Source of the DNA: Streptomyces sp. RPA4-2
GTDB taxonomy: Bacteria > Actinomycetota > Actinomycetes > Streptomycetales > Streptomycetaceae
DNA length: 64,000 nt
Assembly (NCBI RefSeq): GCF_012273515.2
Contig: NZ_CP050975.2
Location: 1,860,001-1,924,000 of the forward strand
Direction: 5' to 3'
Under the pieces are notes generated by a model. The model made no database searches, was not told the origin of the DNA, and saw nothing but the letters and a program-made list of their open reading frames with translations. This document shows positions 60,021 to 64,000 of this stretch, piece by piece; positions within the stretch are counted from its first letter, which is position 1; every line of letters starts with the position of its first letter. The translations under genes were made by a program, and so were the position numbers.

Positions 60021-62689
60021 TTGGCCGTCTCGCCGACCAGGCGTTCGACGGCGTCCATGGCCTCGCCGATGGCGGCCGGGTTCTGGCCGCCGCCCTGCGC
60101 GACGTCCGGCTTGCCGCCACCGCCGCCGCCGAGGGTCTTGGCGGCCGTACGGACCAGGTCGCCGGCCTTGAGACCGCGCTCGCGGGCCGCTTCGTTGGTG
60201 GCGATGACCGTGAGCGGCTTGCCGCCCGAGGTGGTGAACAGGGCCACGACGACGGCCCGGCCGCCCTGGATGCGGCCGCGTACGTCGAGGACCAGCTTGC
60301 GCAGGTCGTCCGCGCCCGTGCCGTCCGGTACCTGGCCGGTGACCAGAGCGACACCGCGGACGTCCTTGGCGGACCCGGCGAGACCGGCGGCGGCCTGCAG
60401 GACCTTCTCCGCGCGGAACTTCTCGATCTCCTTCTCGGCGTCCTTCAGCTTGCCGAGCATGGCGGAGACCTTCTCCGGGAGCTCCTCCGAGCGGCCCTTG
60501 ATCAGCTCCTGGAGCTGAGCGACGACCGTGTGCTCCTTGGCGAGGAAGTTGTAGGCGTCGACGCCGACCAGGGCCTCGATACGGCGCACACCGGAGCCGA
60601 TCGACGACTCGCCGAGCAGCTTGACCAGGCCGAGCTGGGCGGTGTTGTGGACGTGCGTACCGCCGCACAGCTCCTTGGAGAAGTCGCCGATCGTCACGAC
60701 GCGCACGCGCTCGCCGTACTTCTCGCCGAACTCGGCGATGGCGCCCTGCTTCTTGGCCTCGTCGAGACTCAGGACCTCGGCGTGCACGTCCAGGTCCCGG
60801 GCGAGCACCTCGTTGATCTTCTGCTCGACGTCGGTCATGACGGCCGTGGGGACGGCCGAAGGCGAACCGAAGTCGAAGCGGAAGCGGCCCGGCTGGTTCT
60901 CGGAACCGGCCTGGGCGGCCGTCGGGCCGAGGGCGTCGCGCAGGGCCTGGTGGGTGAGGTGCGTGGCCGAGTGGGCGCGGGCGATGGCCGTCCGGCGACG
61001 GGTGTCGATGGTGGCCTGGGCCTGGGCGCCGACGGTGACCTCGCCGACCTGGACGACGCCCTTGTGGACGTACACGCCCGGGACGGGCTTCTGGCAGTCG
61101 CGGACCTCGACGATCGCGCCGCTGTCCACCCTGATGCGCCCGGTGTCGCCGATCTGGCCGCCGCCCTCGGCGTAGAACGGGGTGCGGTCGAGGACGATCT
61201 CGACCTCGTCGCCCTCGGTGGCGGCGGGCGACGACACACCGTCGACCAGGATGCCGACGATCGTCGACTCTCCCTCGGTCCGGTCGTATCCGATGAAGTC
61301 GGTCTCACCGGCGGCGTCGGCGATCTGCCGGTAGGCACCGAGGTCGGCGTGGCCGGTCTTCTTGGCCCGGGCGTCGGCCTTGGCCTTGTCCCGCTGCTCC
61401 TTCATCAGGCGGCGGAAGCCGTCCTCGTCCACGGAGAGGCCCTGTTCGGCGGCCATTTCGAGGGTGAGGTCGATCGGGAAGCCCCAGGTGTCGTGGAGCA
61501 GGAAGGCCTTGTCGCCGGCGAGAACCGTGCCGCCGGAGTCCTTGGTGTCCGTGATGGCCGTGTCGAGGATGTTCGTGCCGGCCTTCAGCGTCTTGAGGAA
61601 GGCGGCCTCCTCGGCGAGGGCCACGGTCTCGATGCGCCGACGGTCGCCGACCAGCTCCGGGTACTGCTGGCCCATCATCTCGATCACGACGTCGATGAGG
61701 TCCTTGACGACGGGACCGGTGGCGCCGAGCAGCCGCATGTTGCGGATGGCGCGGCGCATGATGCGGCGCAGGACGTATCCGCGGCCCTCGTTGCCGGGGC
61801 TCACACCGTCGCCGATGAGCATCACGGACGTCCGCATGTGGTCGGTGACCACCCGCAGCGAGACGTCGGATTCGTGGGCGGCGCCGTACTCGACGCCCGT
61901 CAGCTCGGTGGCCTTCCTGATGACGGCCATGGAGGTGTCGATCTCGTACATGTTCTGCACGTCCTGCAGAATCATGGCGAGGCGTTCCAGGCCGAGGCCG
62001 GTGTCGATGTTCTTGCTGGGCAGCTCACCGAGGATCTCGAAGTCCTCCTTCGAGGTGCCCTCGCCGCGCTCGTACTGCATGAAGACCAGGTTCCAGATCT
62101 CCACGTACCGCTCGTCGTTGACGGCCGGGCCGCCCTCGACCCCGAACTCGGGACCGCGGTCGTAGTTGATCTCGGAGCACGGTCCGCAGGGCCCCGGGAC
62201 GCCCATGGACCAGTAGTTGTCCTTCTTGCCGAGGCGCTGGATGCGCTCGACGGGGACACCGATCTTGTCGCGCCAGATGGACTCGGCCTCGTCGTCGTCG
62301 AGGTAGACCGTGATCCACAGCCGCTCGGGGTCGAGCCCGTATCCCCCCTTGTCCTGGGGCGAGGTGAGCAGCTCCCAGGCGTAGGTGATGGCGCCTTCCT
62401 TGAAGTAGTCGCCGAAGGAGAAGTTGCCGCACATCTGGAAGAACGTGCCGTGGCGGGTGGTCTTGCCGACCTCTTCGATGTCGGGCGTGCGCACGCACTT
62501 CTGCACGCTGGTGGCGCGCGGCCACGGCGGCTTGACCTCGCCGAGGAAGTACGGCTTGAAGGGGACCATGCCCGCGGGGACCAGGAGCAGAGTCGGGTCG
62601 TCCGCGATGAGCGACGCCGAGGGAACGACGGTGTGACCGCGCTCCTCGTAGAAGCTCAACCAGCGGCGGCGAATCTCGGCCGACTCCAT
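60017..62689 (-). CDS. alaS: Alanyl-tRNA synthetase
   Basis: The 890-residue class-II synthetase charges tRNA-Ala and edits mischarged serine or glycine. It begins [20 protein letters not shown], with the catalytic [20 protein letters not shown], the editing motifs [15 protein letters not shown] and [16 protein letters not shown], and a C-Ala/DHHA1 domain from about residue 770. All editing His and Cys residues are visible. The ATG shares one base with the preceding stop (TGATG), coupling it to the small upstream gene. Confidence 0.97.
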   Translation of the reverse strand: MESAEIRRRWLSFYEERGHTVVPSASLIADDPTLLLVPAGMVPFKPYFLGEVKPPWPRATSVQKCVRTPDIEEVGKTTRHGTFFQMCGNFSFGDYFKEGAITYAWELLTSPQDKGGYGLDPERLWITVYLDDDEAESIWRDKIGVPVERIQRLGKKDNYWSMGVPGPCGPCSEINYDRGPEFGVEGGPAVNDERYVEIWNLVFMQYERGEGTSKEDFEILGELPSKNIDTGLGLERLAMILQDVQNMYEIDTSMAVIRKATELTGVEYGAAHESDVSLRVVTDHMRTSVMLIGDGVSPGNEGRGYVLRRIMRRAIRNMRLLGATGPVVKDLIDVVIEMMGQQYPELVGDRRRIETVALAEEAAFLKTLKAGTNILDTAITDTKDSGGTVLAGDKAFLLHDTWGFPIDLTLEMAAEQGLSVDEDGFRRLMKEQRDKAKADARAKKTGHADLGAYRQIADAAGETDFIGYDRTEGESTIVGILVDGVSSPAATEGDEVEIVLDRTPFYAEGGGQIGDTGRIRVDSGAIVEVRDCQKPVPGVYVHKGVVQVGEVTVGAQAQATIDTRRRTAIARAHSATHLTHQALRDALGPTAAQAGSENQPGRFRFDFGSPSAVPTAVMTDVEQKINEVLARDLDVHAEVLSLDEAKKQGAIAEFGEKYGERVRVVTIGDFSKELCGGTHVHNTAQLGLVKLLGESSIGSGVRRIEALVGVDAYNFLAKEHTVVAQLQELIKGRSEELPEKVSAMLGKLKDAEKEIEKFRAEKVLQAAAGLAGSAKDVRGVALVTGQVPDGTGADDLRKLVLDVRGRIQGGRAVVVALFTTSGGKPLTVIATNEAARERGLKAGDLVRTAAKTLGGGGGGKPDVAQGGGQNPAAIGEAMDAVERLVGETAK

Positions 62690-63027
62690 CAGTGGTCCTC
62701 ATTCCGGTTGTGCGAGTACGTCGACCTCTCGACATACCTCGGATCGTTACGGTTCTCGATGGCGGCGTACCGCCGGGGTGCGGGGAGTTCGTGCTCGACG
62801 GACGCGCCCAGCCCGAGCGCCTCGTCGAGTTCGGCCTCCCGCTGGGCCATGCCCTCGCGGACGTCGAGCGCGAACTCCTTGAGCCGGTGCCCTGCCTCGA
62901 TCGCCTTGTTCGCGGCCTGGGCGGCGAGGCTCTCGGGAGTCAGCTGCTTGAGCTTGCGGTTGACCTTGGTGGTGGCCCACACGCCAGCGGCTGCGCCGGC
63001 GGTGAACCAGAAGGTACGGCGGAACAT
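62689..63027 (-). CDS. Small actinobacterial protein upstream of alaS (DUF6167-like)
   Basis: The 112-residue protein has an N-terminal hydrophobic segment ([17 protein letters not shown]), then an amphipathic helix rich in Ala, Glu and Lys ([21 protein letters not shown]) and a polar tail. It resembles the conserved small proteins encoded between DUF948 and alaS in Streptomyces. Function is unknown. It shares one base with alaS and follows the DUF948 gene by seven bases. Confidence 0.82.
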   Translation of the reverse strand: MFRRTFWFTAGAAAGVWATTKVNRKLKQLTPESLAAQAANKAIEAGHRLKEFALDVREGMAQREAELDEALGLGASVEHELPAPRRYAAIENRNDPRYVERSTYSHNRNEDH

Positions 63028-63034
63028 CGCTGCG

Positions 63035-63469
63035 TCAGTCCTTCTTCCGCTTTCCCCGTCGCGCGGACGGGACGGTGCGGCCCACGATCACGGTACGACG
63101 GGAGGCCTTGGGGGGCACATTGTCCTTGCGGCCGCCGATGGCGCGGCGGACGCCGTAGCCGAACGCCGCGACCTTGACCAGCGGGCCGCCGAAGGTGGAG
63201 GCGACGGTCGTGGAGAGCGCCGACGCGTTCGACGTGACCTCCTGGACGTCCGACGCGATGGCGTCGACCCGGTCGATCTGGGTCTGTGCGGAGCGCACCG
63301 CCTCCGAGGCGTCGGCCAGCAGCGGGACGGCCTGGTCGGTCACGTCCGCCACGAGCTTGGTGGTCGCCTTGAGCGTCTGGGCCAGTCTCGCCAGCGCGAC
63401 GGCGAGGAACGAGACCAGGATCGCCCAGAAGACGGCCACCAGGATCCCGGCCACCTCGCCACCGGACAC
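63035..63469 (-). CDS. DUF948 domain-containing membrane protein
   Basis: The 144-residue product has one N-terminal membrane helix (VAGILVAVFWAILVSFLAVAL) followed by a long helix with heptad-like spacing (TLKATTKLVADVTDQAVPLLADAS...) and a basic tail. DUF948 proteins are general membrane proteins of unknown function, often compared to chemotaxis-type coiled coils. It begins the minus-strand cluster that includes alaS, ruvX, mltG and aroE. GTG start. Confidence 0.87.
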   Translation of the reverse strand: MSGGEVAGILVAVFWAILVSFLAVALARLAQTLKATTKLVADVTDQAVPLLADASEAVRSAQTQIDRVDAIASDVQEVTSNASALSTTVASTFGGPLVKVAAFGYGVRRAIGGRKDNVPPKASRRTVIVGRTVPSARRGKRKKD

Positions 63470-63629
63470 TGTCGCACCCGCTCCCTAGTACGTGCCTGAA
63501 CATCGAAAAGTCGTCCCCCGAGCCTATCGCGCCGGGGCCGTCGCCCCGTACCGCATTAACGGCCGAGGGGGCCGGAGTTGTGCGAAGCGATTGTACGGAA
63601 CGCATACAGGTCAGTACTCTCCGTGTCCT

Positions 63630-64000
63630 ATGCAGCATTTTGACCGGCCCCGGCCCACCGACGGCACGCCGCGCGGCAATCTGCCCCTGGAACTCGACGC
63701 GTTCGTCGGCCGCTCGGCCGAACTCGCGCGGCTGGCCGAGGCGCTGGAGGGGTCCCGGCTGGTCACGGTGACCGGCGTGGGCGGCGTCGGCAAGTCGCGC
63801 CTCGCCGCGCGGACGGCGGCGCGCGCGGACGCGCGGGACGGCACGTGGCGGGCGGAGCTGGCCGCCGTACGGGATCCGGACCTCGTCGCGTACGCGGTCG
63901 TGGAGGCCCTCGGCCTGACGGACCAGACGTCGCGGGCACCGCGCGAGCTCCTGCTCGACCGTCTCGCCGGGCGCCAACTCCTCCTCGTCGTCGACGGGTT
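63630..64000 (+). CDS. P-loop transcriptional regulator, 5' part only (LuxR/AfsR-like ATPase)
   Basis: Only about 123 residues are inside the window. They read LELDAFVGRSAELARLAEAL near residue 20 and Walker A TGVGGVGKSRLAAR near residue 47, with LLLVVDG as a Walker B near the window edge. This is the NB-ARC-like N-terminal ATPase of large actinobacterial regulators that usually end in a LuxR-type HTH, but the HTH is not in view. It is divergent from the DUF948 gene with a 160-base gap. ATG at 63630 without a strong ribosome binding site. Confidence 0.72.
   Translation, partial: MQHFDRPRPTDGTPRGNLPLELDAFVGRSAELARLAEALEGSRLVTVTGVGGVGKSRLAARTAARADARDGTWRAELAAVRDPDLVAYAVVEALGLTDQTSRAPRELLLDRLAGRQLLLVVDG

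Overview
The window reads as core chromosome of a Streptomyces species. It is uniformly very GC-rich, uses GTG starts freely and carries genes diagnostic of the genus: bldD with its c-di-GMP motif, the 107-residue integration host factor sIHF, GuaB1, the rib-his cluster and the pyr cluster in the usual Streptomyces order. No phage, plasmid, insertion sequence, CRISPR array, rRNA or convincing tRNA was seen. Most genes lie on the minus strand, so read the operons right to left.

Region 1 (1-8.8 kb): an FMN riboswitch leads riboflavin synthase, the PnuC-like flavin transporter RibM, RibBA and RibH, followed by hisE and the first codons of hisG. Beyond it come a ROK regulator broken by two apparent frameshifts, a divergent MFS transporter sharing a palindromic operator with it, a hotdog thioesterase and a secreted alginate-lyase-like enzyme.

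Region 2 (8.8-27.6 kb) is the accessory part. It holds a uracil/xanthine permease, a DUF5995 protein, an F420-type LLM oxidoreductase and a DavB/DavA pair (lysine 2-monooxygenase and 5-aminovaleramide amidase). It also holds a five-gene ABC-importer locus ending in a fused HAD phosphatase/EEP phosphodiesterase with a divergent UTRA regulator. An APC amino-acid permease with an Lrp regulator, GuaB1, a lipoprotein-type guanyl RNase with its barstar, and a SorC regulator complete it.

Region 3 (27.6-49.7 kb) is housekeeping: rpe, rsmB, fmt, an HTH protein, priA, metK, coaBC, rpoZ, gmk, sIHF, then pyrF-pyrD and carB-carA-PH protein-pyrC-pyrB-pyrR. A PyrR-binding RNA hairpin overlaps the pyrR ribosome binding site. 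bldD is divergent from pyrR and carries a perfect BldD box at its promoter.

Region 4 (50.2-64 kb): nusB, efp, an M24 peptidase homologue with altered metal ligands, a proline-rich P-loop protein, aroB-aroK-aroC, aroE, mltG, ruvX, alaS and two small membrane-associated proteins. The window ends in the 5' part of a plus-strand P-loop regulator. Strong GC-rich hairpins mark operon ends.

Region 2's phosphodiester-type importer with a fused two-step enzyme is the best candidate for an undescribed system. The apparent single-base frameshifts in the ROK gene and priA most likely reflect homopolymer errors in the assembly and should be checked before the proteins are used.
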